A stretch of DNA of 64,000 nucleotides, taken from NCBI GenBank assembly GCA_039654915.1, contig CM077596.1, forward strand, positions 8,308,001 through 8,372,000. The letters are read 5' to 3'. The notes beneath the pieces were generated by a model. The model saw only the letters and a program-made list of their open reading frames with translations. It was not told the DNA's origin and made no database searches. How positions within the stretch are numbered: the stretch's first letter is position 1; each line of letters starts with the position of its first letter. Positions 48,781 to 59,800 of the stretch are shown one piece after another. The stretch comes from Aquilaria yunnanensis. Lineage: Eukaryota; Streptophyta; Magnoliopsida; Malvales; Thymelaeaceae. The position numbers and the translations under genes are program-made.

Positions 48781-49400
48781 GGAAAGGCTTTATAAGGCCT
48801 AGTGTATCACCATGGGGAGCTTCGGTGTTATTTGTGAAAAAGAAGGATTGAACTTTCAGATTGTGCATTGACTATAGAAAGTTGAATACAGTGAAAATCA
48901 AGAATAAGTATCCACTTCTTAGAATTGATGATTTGTTTGATAGACTCAGGGAAGCGAAGGTATTTTCCAGAATTGATCTTCGGTCTGGGTATTTTCATAT
49001 TAGAGTTAAGGAGGAAGATATTCCGAAAACTACTCTCAGGACGAGGTATGGACATTATGAATATACAGTTATGCCTTTTGGTATGACGAATGCTCCAGTA
49101 GTATTTATGGAAGCCATGAATCGGATCTTTAAGCCATTTCTGGATCAGTTTGTTAAAGTTTTCATCGACGATATTTTGGTATATTCACAGTCTACATCAA
49201 AGCATGAGAAGCACCTTAGTATAGTTTTGCAAGTGCTGAAGGATAATCAGTACTATGCAAAGTTGTTTAAGTGTGAGTTTTGGTCCGAGAAGATTCAGTT
49301 TTTGGGGCACATCATTAGTGCTTAAGGTTTTTCAGTTGATCCTGAAAAAGTTCAAGCGGTAGTTGAGTGGAAGAGACCAACTATAGTTACAGAGGTTAGG
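48700..49400 (+). pseudogene. Chromovirus reverse transcriptase
   Basis: Blocks in order: PPYRMSAPEMDELKK (stop at 48762), SPWGASVLFVKKKD (stop near 48849), [58 protein letters not shown]. Then come the FIDDILVYS catalytic box (about 49163-49190) and [20 protein letters not shown] (stop at 49323). Order and wording are those of Tekay/Del chromoviruses. The catalytic Asp pair is intact. Confidence 0.95.
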
Positions 49401-50095
49401 AGTTTCTTGGGCTTGGTAGGTTACTATAGGCACTTCATAGAGAAATTCTCTGCGATAGCTACACCATTGACAGCCTTGACCAAGAAGACTCAGAAATTTG
49501 AGTGGACACCGAAGTGTGAGGAAGCTTATATGGAGTTGAAGGAAAGATTGACTAGTGCACCTATACTTGTTTTGCCAGATCCAAACAGAGCTTTTACAGT
49601 GTATACTGATGCATCTGGTTCTGGGTTGGGATGTGTATTGATGCAAGACAGTCAGGTGATTGCTTATGGTTCAAGACAGTTGAGGCCTAATGAATTGAAT
49701 TATCCTGTTCATGATCTTGAGCTAGCAGCAGTAATTTTTTCACTTAAGTTGTGGAGGCATTACTTGATGGGGAGGTCGTTCAGAATCTTCACCGATCACA
49801 AGAGTTTGAAATATTTATTTACCCAGAAGGATCTGAACATGAGATAGCGGCGATGGATTGAATACATAAAAGATTATGATTGTTCGATTGAGTATTGTGC
49901 TGGTGAGGGAAATGTGGTAGCATATGCGGTTACACAGGAGTGATCCTATTTAAAGATCAGGCTACGAACTCCTCTGAAGGAGTATTGAGGGACTATTTCT
50001 TAGCTTTGCATGAATTATGGCAAAATCGAGAAAAATCCCTAGTCTACGTTCTGGAAGTGCAGTCAGCTTGGTTAGTTAGAGTTAAAGAATCTTAG
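49401..50095 (+). pseudogene. Chromovirus RNase H
   Basis: [22 protein letters not shown] leads to RNase [19 protein letters not shown] (catalytic Asp), [51 protein letters not shown] stop follows at 49844 (TAG, Gln expected before RRWIE). The normal ADALSR end is altered (VAYAVTQE), and the frame shifts between about 49930 and 50095. Confidence 0.92.
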
Positions 50096-51245
50096 ATGAA
50101 AGACCCATTGCTGAAGAAAATTTCAAGAAAAGCGAAGCTTGGCACTATGAGGAAGGAATTTAGATACAAGGATGGAATATTGCATTATGGAGATCATCTC
50201 TATGTACCGAATGTGGATGGACTTAGGCAGCAAGTCCTACAGGAGGCACATAGTAGCACTTTGAATATTCACCCTGGTGTTAGTAAGATGTATCAAGATC
50301 TGAAGACACATTTTTTGTGGCCAGGATTGAAAAAGGATGTAAGAGGACAAGTGGCAAAATGTTTGACATGTCAAATGGTTAAAGCTGAACATCAGAAACC
50401 AGCAGGCACACTTCAGAGTTTATCTCTGCTAGTGAGGAAATGGGGATCTATTACTATGGGTTTCGGGTTACTATGGGTTTCGGGGTTACCGAATACCCGG
50501 AGTCAGCATGATGCTATATGGGTAGTGGTTGATAGACTGACGAAGTCGGCACATTTCATACCTATCAAGATTTCTTATACATTGGAGAAGTTGGCTCAGT
50601 TGTATCTTAAGGAATTTGTGAGACTCCATGGGATACCGGATCAGATTATATTTGATAGAGATCCTCGGTTCACATCACGATTTTGGAATGCTTTTCAAGA
50701 AGCATTGGGAAGCAAAGTTAGTCTTAGTACTACTTTTCATCCTCAGACTAATGGGCAATATGAGAGAGTGATTCAGACTTTGGAGGATATGTTACGGATG
50801 TGTGCTATTTATTTCAAAGGTGATTGGGATTAGCATTTACCACTGATCGAATTTGCTTATAATAACAGTCATCAAACTATTATTGGAATGGCACCATATG
50901 AAGCTTTGTATGGGAGGCGATGTATGACACCTCATTGTTGGGCAGACCCTATAGACAAGGTAGTTATTGGACTTGAAATCATAGCTGACACTACAGCTAA
51001 GATTAAGTTAATCTAGCAGCGGATTAAGACAACCAATGACAGGCAGACCAAGTATGCGAATTTGAGGAGAATAGATTTGAGTTTTGCAATTGGGGATAAA
51101 GTACTTCTGAAAGTGTCGCCCATGAAAGGAATTAGCCGTTTTGGGCAAAGGGGCAAGTTAGCTCCTAGGTATTTTGGACTTTATGAAGTGTTGGAGAAGG
51201 TAGGAAAAGTTGCTTATCGGTTAGCATTACCACCTAACCTATCCT
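50096..51245 (+). pseudogene. Chromovirus integrase
   Basis: The HHCC zinc finger (HSSTLNIHPGVSKMYQDLK...KCLTCQ, about 50250-50375) and the DDE core follow: WVVVDRLTKSAHFIPI (first catalytic Asp), IIFDRDPRFTSRFW (second), TNGQYERVIQTLEDML (Glu). At 50452-50490 a short direct duplication, about 18 bp, repeats TMGFG/LWVSG, and the usual Asp of ITMDF is Gly. A stop at 50831 falls in the conserved WDQHLPL. The C-terminal GPY/F region is LAPRYFGLYEVLEKVGKVAYRLALP, with the Pro of GPY/F changed to Leu. Confidence 0.93.
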
Positions 51246-51545
51246 AAGTGCATAACGTGTTTTACGTTAGTCTACTCAGAAAATGCACAGTGGATCCAGG
51301 ACAGATAGTTAATCCTTCAGTGATACCCATTCAGGAAGACTTGACCTACGAGGAGAAACCTGTTCAGATACTTGATAGGCAAGTCAAGAAATTGCAAACT
51401 AAGTGGATTCCGATGGTAAAGATCCTTTGGTCTAACCATAGTGAGGAAGAAGCTACCTAGGAGACAGAGCAGGATATGCTGAAGAGATATCCTAGTATTT
51501 TTTCGGAGTTGCAGCGGAATTTGGGTGACCAAATCAAGAAGAAGG
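51246..51545 (+). pseudogene. Chromodomain at the end of pol
   Basis: VHNVFYVSLLRKC is followed by EDLTYEEKPVQILDRQVKKL, then WIPMVKILWSNHSEEEAT, a stop where Trp is expected, and then DMLKRYPSIF. This is the group II chromodomain of Tekay-type integrases, thought to guide insertion towards particular chromatin marks. The aromatic cage is incomplete, as is usual for group II. Confidence 0.9.
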
Positions 51546-51551
51546 GGAAAA
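51536..51551 (+). other. Polypurine tract
   Basis: AAGAAGAAGGGGAAAA immediately before the 3' LTR. Confidence 0.92.
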
Positions 51552-53988
51552 TGTTATGGCCCTTCTAGTGGGAAGCATAATTGAGGATGGTAAAGTGTTT
51601 TAAATTAAGTTTAGAACCTTAATTTAAGTTTACATAGCAAGAATATAGAAGTTTAGCAAAGTTCACTAAGTTCCGAGAAGAATAAGGCATTAAATGAAGT
51701 TTAGGGGCAAAATGGTAATTTTGCATCCTGAATAGCCGGGATGAGTTTCGAGTGTTTTAAAATGAATTTTTATAACTTAACTTTCAACCTTAACTCAAAC
51801 TAAAAGAATAGATAAGAATTTAATCAAGAATCACTAATTTACAAAGATGGGGGTTTATTTGTAACAAGGTTAATACTTTGATGGCTTTGGGGTTAAGTGA
51901 GGGTTTAAGAAAAGAAAGTGTGGCTATGGCTGCCATAATCTCATTTCCAGCCTTCTCACCCTCATTTTGCTCTCAAATTAAGCTTGGAATCAAGTGTTCT
52001 TGGTGTCAAGATGTGCAATTCAAAGTTTATAAGCTAGGAGGAGTGCATTTCAAGCTTTAAACTATGATTTTGAAGCTTGGAAGGGCGTTTTTCCATATCC
52101 CCTATTTTTGAGCGAGGTAAGAAATGTGTTCTTGATTGAATTCATGTTATTTACTTGGTTTGGAGCTTGGGTTTTGGTTAGAGAGTGAAGTTTTGGTGAT
52201 TAGTGCTTTGTTTTTGGATTGGAACTTGTGTAGAACTTTGGTGAGCTTGGTTGATTGGAAAGGAGATTGATTCTTACTTGTTACTTCGAGTTGAGGTAAG
52301 AGAGATATGTTTTCAAGCTCATTTAATGCCATTAGCTTAAGTTTTCTTGAAGAATTCAAATGGTTTTAGCTATGGCATTAGTTAAAGGTTTTGGTTGAAT
52401 TGTGGTGGACTATGAAGTTTAAGAGGATTGGATTGATGTTACAAGACATCATAGATTAGCTTGTCATAGTTGGTTATGTTCTATGCAACATTGTGAGTGT
52501 ATGAAATTTGGAGGCATTCTAAGCATGTTTGATATATGTAGGAAGTGTCCAAAGTTCATAGCAGCAAAATGCGCCAAATTTTGCATTTCTGCAGATTGGC
52601 GACGCATTGCCAATTACAGGTTGAAGCCCACAACGCGTCAGCAATCTAGAAAAATGTTACAGAATGTTACCAATTGTGGTGACACGTCGCCACAAACAAA
52701 AACGGAAAATTTTCCACGTTTTGCTAGGATGATCCAAGTAAGACCTAAGGGGGTTCTTAGTGTACCTAGGGGTCTAAGGATTCCGGGGGTACTCCGAGAC
52801 TTCCAAAAGTCCCACAAGATATAGAAGTTTCCTTGAGTTTTGTAGGGTTTTAAAGTTACTTACGCAACAAGCAAGGAAACTAGGTTGCAAATGAACATAA
52901 CTAAGTACCACTAGCTTAGGTGAAAGGTTTAGAACCCTTGTTGACCTAGCCGTGCCGTAGCCATGAGGTTGCAAGGTGAAACCTTGTTCATCTAGTCTAC
53001 AATGAGGTCTTATGGCCTAGTCTACAAAGTTCCACCATAATTCCCCTACATAACGACTAAGGGAAGGCTACATGATTGCATCAAGTAAGCTATGGCTTAC
53101 TAGGAGCGGGTTAGTGATCAGAACTCACTAGGCACGGAGTGATGTGCCGTGAGGAGGACTAATTGAGGAGAGGTCTTGATGGCCTAGTTATATGTGCATA
53201 TATCAGACCCTCATGCTGTGTGAGCTCACAGCAAGTTACATATGTTATCATATGTAGAGTCCTAGTAATTTTCTTGCAGGTGCACGGAAGACCCCTTACT
53301 GAGAATTGTCGAATTCTCACTCCCTAGTTATGTTATGCAGAGACTGAAGTTGTTGGATCCGGTAATCGTTAAGGATTATCGTGGTAATGCTCTTTTGTGG
53401 GTACAGGTACGGCATTTGAGAATCCTAGTGATTCTAGTCTACATGAGAATATTTAGTTGGCTTGTTGGTCAAGTAACAGTACTAACTTAAGTCTTCCTAT
53501 GGCTGCAGAGCCTAGTAGCACTTGGGCAAAGACTTTTGAGACTCGCCACTGGGACGTGTATCCAAGGTGGGAGTTAAGGCAAAGAGATCTCAGTAGAGAC
53601 TTGTATTTATACAGTACTTTTAGTTGCCTCCATAGTCTATGTTATGAAGAGTCCTAGACTCTAGGGCTGCTCTTGGGTGAGGGCATTAGTCTACTTCATG
53701 TGTGAATGTTCTCACAAGTTGTTATGTGTAGTAAACTCACACAAATGTTGATTTTGTATGCTTTGGCTATTTGTATTTATTTTGTATAGAAATTACTTGG
53801 CCAAGTTAATGTTTTATGGTTTTAATAAACCAAGTCAAAGCATGAAGAGCATGCATATTGCATATTCTAGGATAATCAACTAGTATCATGGGATTTAATC
53901 CGCACACATACACAACTAGCCAATTGCAACCACCGTGAGACCAGCTCTCACAGAGCTTCCTGGGCATGGGCCAAGGACAACCGTGTCA
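51552..53988 (+). repeat. 3' LTR of the Tekay-type element
   Basis: 2437 bp, TGTTATGGCCC to ACCGTGTCA, aligned throughout with 44329-46725. ORFs 52483-52824 and 52774-52974 are LTR by-products. Confidence 0.95.
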
Positions 53989-53993
53989 AAACA

Positions 53994-54971
53994 TGCTTGG
54001 AATGCCTCCAAATTTCATACACTCATAGAACATGTTGCATAGAACATAACCAACTATCATAAGCTATTCTATGATGTCTTGTAACATCAATCCAATCCTC
54101 TTAAACTTCATAGTCCACCACAATTCAACCAAAACCTTTAACTAATGCCATAGCTAAAACCACTCGAATTCTTCAAGCAAACTTAAGCTAATGGAATTAA
54201 ATGAACTTGAAAACATATCTCCCTTACCTCAACTCGAAGTAACAAGCAAGAATCAATCTCCTTTCCAATCAACCAAGCTAACCAAAGTTCTACACAAGTT
54301 CCAATCCAAAAACAAAGCACTAATCACCAAAACTTCACTTTCTAACCAAAACCCAAGCTCCAAACCAAGTAAATAACCTGAATTCAATCAAGAACACATT
54401 GCTTACCTCGCTCAAAAATAGGGGATATGGAAAAACGCCCTTCCAAGCTTCAAAATCATAGTTTAAAGCTTGAAATGCACTCCTCCTAGCTTATATACTT
54501 TGAATTGCACCTCTTGACACCAAGAACACTTGATTCCAAGCTTAATTTGAGAGCAAAATGAGGGTGAGCAGGTTGGAAACAATATTATGGCAGCCATAGC
54601 CTTAATTTCCTTTCTTAAACCCTCACTTAACCCCAAAGCCATCAAAGTATTAAGCTTGTTACAAATAAACCCCCATCTTTGTAACTTAGTGATTCTTGAT
54701 TAAATTCTTGTCTATTCTTTTAGTTTGAGTTAAGGTTGAAAGTTAAGTTATAAAAATTCATTTTAAAACACTTGAAACTCATCCCGGCTATTCAGGATGC
54801 AAAATTACCATTTTGCCCCTAAACTTCATTTAATGTCTTATTCTTCTCGGAACTTAGTGAACTTTGCTAAACTTCTCTATTCTTGCTATGTAAACTTAAA
54901 TTAAGGTTCTAAACTTAATTTAAAACATTTTACCTTCCTCAATTACGCTTCCCACTAGAAGGGCCATAACA
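53994..54971 (-). mobile_element. Tekay-type solo LTR, 5' half (minus strand)
   Basis: Reverse complement of the first ~0.98 kb of the LTR, starting (minus strand) TGTTATGGCCC at 54971. It completes the solo LTR begun at 42866-44328. Confidence 0.93.
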
Positions 54972-55482
54972 CCTAAACTCTAAACCCTAACCTTAATAAA
55001 ATATTTCATTTTGACCCATTTTCGGACAAAAATTGTTGTCTCATACAGAAAAAGCCACGTTAATAAGGGAAATGCTTGTTTTTACCCCTGCTAAAATTTT
55101 CTTTACCAAAAAAATCTAAAAACTTTTAAATTTGACAAAACTACCACAACCTCTCCCACCTCTCCTTTCTCTTCGGCAGCCACATCTCCGACCTCCCTTT
55201 CTGCCCTCTCCTCCCTCTTTGGCCTTCCATTCCTCCATTTCCTCCCATCTTCGTCCTCCCTTTCCCCCTTCTTCCCCCATCTCTAGCCTTCCCTTTCTTC
55301 CTCCTCCTCCCTCCCTCTGTCCGACTCCCTGTTCCCCCCTCCCTTCGTCCTCCCTCTAACGGAATTGAGCTCGGTCTTGAGCCATAAATTTAACCATCAA
55401 TTTGCTCTACTACAACTTGCACTTGCTGTCCTAAGCCCATAAATCCGTAAAAGCAATTGAGACAAGTGATCGAGCTCTCTAG

Positions 55483-55872
55483 AAATCCATGGCGAAGTTC
55501 TACCCCAATTTTTTATGCTCTTTCTCTTATCTCTTCGTCTCCCATCACCTTTTCAATGCTTTTCACAATCTCATCTTTTCTAATCATCTTCTGTGACAGA
55601 TCATCTGTCACCACGAACCCAACCTTCAGGTGACTCGCCACCAACTTCGCGTTCCAACACTAGTCCCCCCTGATCGGCCATGTTAGTATTGGAACCCCCG
55701 AGAAATTGTCTCCATCATTGAATTCCACACAGTGTGACAGGAATACCGCCGTCGAAGGATGGCTTAGTATCAGCAGTTGCGGTGCCCATCCCTTTATTAC
55801 CAGACCTCTGCTTCCGATTCTCTCTTCAAACCCCAAATCAATGATCATCTGGTGATTTTCCGGTTTCTCCAT
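55483..55872 (-). pseudogene. Captured UDP-glycosyltransferase fragment (PSPG region)
   Basis: The minus strand reads DLGFEERIGSRGLVIKGWAPQLLILSHP, then VFLSHC and SGVPILTWP with a terminal GD. This is the first half of the plant PSPG box (consensus WAPQ...HP..GGF.THCGWNS...GVP...WP...DQ), here closest to UGT73-type enzymes, which transfer sugars to small molecules. The HCGWNS core is degraded (HCVEFND). The final DQ Gln codon is TAG. Beyond it the frame goes on as NAKLVASHLKVGFVV and EIVKSIEKVMGDEEIRERA. Only this C-terminal part is present, inside Mutator-like element 2, which fits gene-fragment capture. Not functional. Confidence 0.88.
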
Positions 55873-56473
55873 CTGTGAACCATGTCTTCCGGATTGGGTG
55901 ACCTAAATGAACTATTGGTTCTATGATTCCAATGCTACATCCAGCTCCGGGTACTCCTCCACCATCAAAGCCATCTCGTCGTCGACACACTACGTACAAA
56001 ACCAACCCACGTGGCATAGGGAGTCGGACAGAGGGAGAGAGGAGAAGGAAGAAAAGGAAGGGCGAAGATGGGGGGAGAAGGAGGAAGGGGAGGCTGAAGA
56101 TGGGAAGAGATGGAGAAGGGGGAGGAAAGGGAGGCCGAAGAGGAAGGAGATGAAGGAAAGGGAGGTCGAAGAGGGAGGAGATGTGGCTTCTAGAGAGAAA
56201 GGAGAGGTAGGAGAGGTTGGTGGTAGTTTTATCAAATTTAAAAGTTCTAAGGATTTTTTGGCAAAAAAAAAATTAATGAGGGTAAAAACAAGTATTTTTC
56301 CCTATTGACATTATTTTTTCCATTTAAGATAATGATTTTCGTTCAAGAAGGGGCCAAAATGAAACGTTTTATTAAGATTAAGGATACACTACAAGTAAAG
56401 TAAATTTTAGGGTTAGAAGTGAAACAACAATTAAAGGTTGGGGGTAACGCATGCAATTTACCCAGGAAAGTAG

Positions 56474-56876
56474 ATAAAACATTTGGAACTCATGATAACT
56501 TGACAACTTCTAGTCTTGGACGACTCATTTAGAAAAGTATGTAAAGTTATAGGACTCTTTATGCACTTATCCCTGGGCCAAATTGATGAATCACGAAACG
56601 TTGAAGGTTGTTTCAGATAATATCCTTTCATTGTTTAGTCTGCTAGTACTCTAGTCGGATTGCCGATTATTGATTGCAGAAGGGAGCGAGCGGGATCGCT
56701 GAAACCCTTCTCGCTGCAAGTCCACAAATCCAAGGCTAGGGTTCCCAGAGCTCGTCATACTCTGCTAACTGCCTATACCGTAAGTTCTCTCCTAGTTTCT
56801 TTGAATTCATATTTCGGTTGAGAAATCTATCCGCTCGGGTTTGGGGGATTAGCTGAAATTTCCGCTGTTTACGGAA
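56474..56876 (+). promoter_or_regulatory. Promoter and 5' leader of the RH42-like gene
   Basis: 403 bp between the Mutator-like element and the ATG. AAACCCTT (56701) and GCTAGGGTTCCC (56735) are telo-box-like words common in leaders of plant housekeeping genes. A GTAAGT donor at 56780 and an AG near 56851 could frame a small 5'UTR intron; this is uncertain. No clear TATA box. Confidence 0.5.
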
Positions 56877-59800
56877 ATGGAAGATTCGAAACATAGATCA
56901 AAGGATGATCCAGAAAGGAGCCACTGCGAGAAGCACCGAGATCGGGAGAAGCGGAGCCGCCGCTCGGAGCGGGAGGAAAGTAGCGATTCCGACAGGGAGA
57001 GAAGCCGACACAGAGACAGAAGGTCTCGGGATGAAGAAACCGAGAAAAGCAGGGACAGGAAGCGGGATAGAGACGAGGATGATAGAGACAAAGATAGGGT
57101 GAAGAGGGAGAGGGGGAGGGATAGGGAGAAGAGGGAGCGGGATAGGGAGGACCGAGACAGGGACAGGAGAGAACGGGATAGGGATAGGGACAAGGAACGA
57201 GACCGCGAAAAGAGAGAAAGGGAAAGAAAATCAAGGGATAAGGAGAGACATCGCGATCGTGGTCATGATACTGATGATAGTGATGTTGAAAAGGAGCCTG
57301 GCAGGAAGCGTCGTAGGCGGGACAATGATGAGTACAGAGGCAGAGAGCGTGAGCGAAGCATTAACAAATTGAACAGACATGGGGATGATGGCGAAGAGAG
57401 CCTGAGGAAGAAGAGTGATGATGATTCGGGAAAGAAGCAGAAGACAAGGGAAGAGGAAGCAGAGGATGAACAGAGAAAGCTGGATGAGGATGCAGAAAAA
57501 CGGCGAAGGAGAGTGCAAGAGTGGCAGGAATTGAAGAGAAAGAGGGAAGAATGTGAGAGAGAAAAGCGAGGGGAGGCTCCCCAGGCTGGTAAGACATGGA
57601 CCCTTGAAGGAGAGTCTGATGATGAAGAAGCTCCTACTAACTTTAAATCAGAGGATAATGTGAATGTGGATGATGAAAGATCTGTCAATAAAGAAGTGGC
57701 AGATGATATAATGAAAGAATCCAAACAGGGAAAAGATGTACCTCTTAGTGAAAATGGGGGTGACTCAGTTGACGGGGATGATGAAATTGATCCTCTTGAT
57801 GCTTTCATGAATTCCATGGTCTTTCCAGAAGTAGAGAAGCTCAGTAGTTCTGTTGTTTCTACAACTATTGCTGATGAGCAAGTAGACTTGAAGAAGGATA
57901 GCAGAGGTGGCTACAGCAATGGTGAACATTTGAATGGAAGTTTGAAGAAATCACTTGGTAGAATTATACCTGGGGAAGGTTCTGACTCTGATTATGAAGA
58001 CCTTGAGAATGATGATGTTACTTTAGAGGATGAGGATGATGATGAATTTATGAAACGGGTAAAAAAGACCAAAGCTGAGAAGCTGTCCATTGTTGATCAT
58101 TCAAAGATTGAATATAAGGCTTTCAGGAAAAATTTCTATATTGAAGTAAAGGAAATTTCGAGGATGACACCTGAAGAGGTCGCTGCTTATCGTAAGGAAC
58201 TAGAACTAAAGCTGCATGGGAAAGATGTGCCCAAGCCAATCAAAAGCTGGCACCAAACTGGGCTTACAAGTAAGATATTGGAGACAATCAAGAAGCTCAA
58301 TTATGAGAAACCAATGCCAATTCAAGCTCAGGCATTGCCTATCATTATGAGTGGTAGAGACTGCATTGGTATTGCAAAGACTGGCTCTGGAAAAACCCTT
58401 GCGTTTGTGCTGCCAATGCTAAGGCATATTAAGGATCAGCCACCTGTAGTAGCTGGAGATGGGCCTGTTGGCCTCATCATGGCACCTACAAGGGAGCTTG
58501 TCCAGCAAATCCACAATGACATCAAGAAGTTCGCAAAGGGATTGGGAATTAGGTGTGTGCCTGTGTATGGCGGGTCTGGCGTTGCTCAACAGATTAGTGA
58601 GTTAAAGAGAGGAACGGAGATTGTTGTCTGCACACCTGGCAGGATGATTGATATACTCTGCACTAGTGGGGGTAAAATAACTAATCTGCGTCAAGTCACA
58701 TATTTGGTCCTTGATGAAGCAGATCGAATGTTTGACATGGGTTTCGAACCCCAAATTACACGAATTGTTCAAAATATCCAGCCTGATCGCCAAACTGTAC
58801 TATTTTCTGCTACTTTCCCGCGTCAGGTAGAGATTTTGGCGCGAAAGGTCCTAAATAAACCTGTTGAAATTCAGGTTGGTGGACGAAGTGTTGTTAACAA
58901 GGACATAAAACAGTTGGTTGAGATGAGACCAGAAAGTGAAAGGTTCCTCAGACTGTTAGAACTTCTTGGTGAATGGTATGAAAAGGGTAAAATTCTGATC
59001 TTTGTCCATACACAGGAAAAGTGTGATGCTTTATTTAGGGATTTACTTAAGCATGGTTACCCCTGTTTATCGCTTCATGGGGCCAAGGACCAAACTGATC
59101 GTGAATCAACAATTTCTGATTTTAAGAGCAATGTTTGCAATTTGTTGGTTGCAACAAGTGTTGCAGCAAGGGGTTTAGATGTGAAGGAACTGGAACTGGT
59201 GATCAACTTTGATGCTCCAAATCATTATGAAGATTATGTTCATCGTGTAGGCAGGACCGGACGCGCAGGACGGAAGGGATGTGCCATAACATTTATCTCT
59301 GAAGAGGATTCAAGGTATGCCCCAGATCTTGTTAAAGCATTGGAACTATCGGAGCAAGTGGTTCCAGATGATCTTAAAGCCCTTGCTGATAGCTTTATGG
59401 CAAAAGTAAAACAAGGGCTTGAGCAAGCCCATGGAACTGGTTATGGTGGAAGTGGTTTCAAGTTTAATGAAGAGGAAGATGAAGTGAGGAAAGCAGCAAA
59501 GAAAGCCCAGGCCAAAGAGTATGGATTCGAGGAAGACAAGTCAGATTCTGATGAGGAAGATGAAGGGATTAGGAAGGCTGGTGGCGATATGTCTCAGCAG
59601 GCTGCCCTTGCTCAGCAGATAGCTGCTCTTGCTGCAGCCTCTAAAGGCACTACAGCTTCAATGCCTGCTATATCAGGTGGCCAATTACTTCAAACTATTG
59701 GATTACCTGTATCTCTTCCTGGTGTAATTGGTGGAATACCTGGTACTACAGCAGCTATACCTGGGGTTGGACTGACCGCTCTCCAAAATGATGGGGCTGC

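Larger units (their letters stand above)
44329..53988 (+). mobile_element. Full-length Tekay-type chromovirus (Ty3/gypsy), degenerate
   Basis: 9660 bp with two LTRs (44329-46725, 51552-53988), primer-binding site, gag-pol with chromodomain and polypurine tract, flanked by perfect TSD AAACA (44324-44328 and 53989-53993). It inserted into a solo LTR of its own family, in opposite orientation. Gag-pol is one long frame from 46869 to about 49930, then a frameshift puts the rest (about 50096-51460) in another frame. At least a dozen premature stops are present. All domains remain easy to recognise, so it is younger than the elements in region 1. Confidence 0.95.
42809..56463. mobile_element. Mutator-like TIR element 2 (Pack-MULE), split by nested retrotransposons
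   Basis: The left end GGGTAAATTACACGTG (42809) and the right end (reverse complement GGGTAAATTGCATGCG, ending 56463) begin inverted repeats of about 430 bp. The left arm is cut at 42865 and resumes at 54977. Together the arms cover CCCCCAACTTTTAATTGTTG, the ACCCTAA block and a long pyrimidine-rich (left, 55135-55360) or purine-rich (right, 56022-56215) tract. Flanks form an imperfect 10-bp duplication (aaaaaagtag and aggaaagtag). Without insertions it would be about 1.54 kb. The interior holds a UDP-glycosyltransferase fragment. ORFs in the purine/pyrimidine tracts (55132-55359, 55907-56308) are low-complexity artefacts. Confidence 0.85.

Noticed and set aside
43880..54645. Repeated ORFs of 60-84 residues present in several near-identical copies
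   Set aside because: They are the same LTR segments translated in the different LTR copies, not a gene family.
55907..56308. 133-residue Glu/Arg/Lys-rich ORF that looks like a basic nuclear protein
   Set aside because: It is the purine-rich tract of the right TIR of Mutator-like element 2; the mirror pyrimidine tract gives a Pro/Ser ORF in the left TIR.
56849..57817. Long Ser/Leu/Pro-rich ORFs on the minus strand opposite RH42
   Set aside because: Reverse-strand shadows of the Arg/Asp/Glu-rich coding sequence; no start context or homology.
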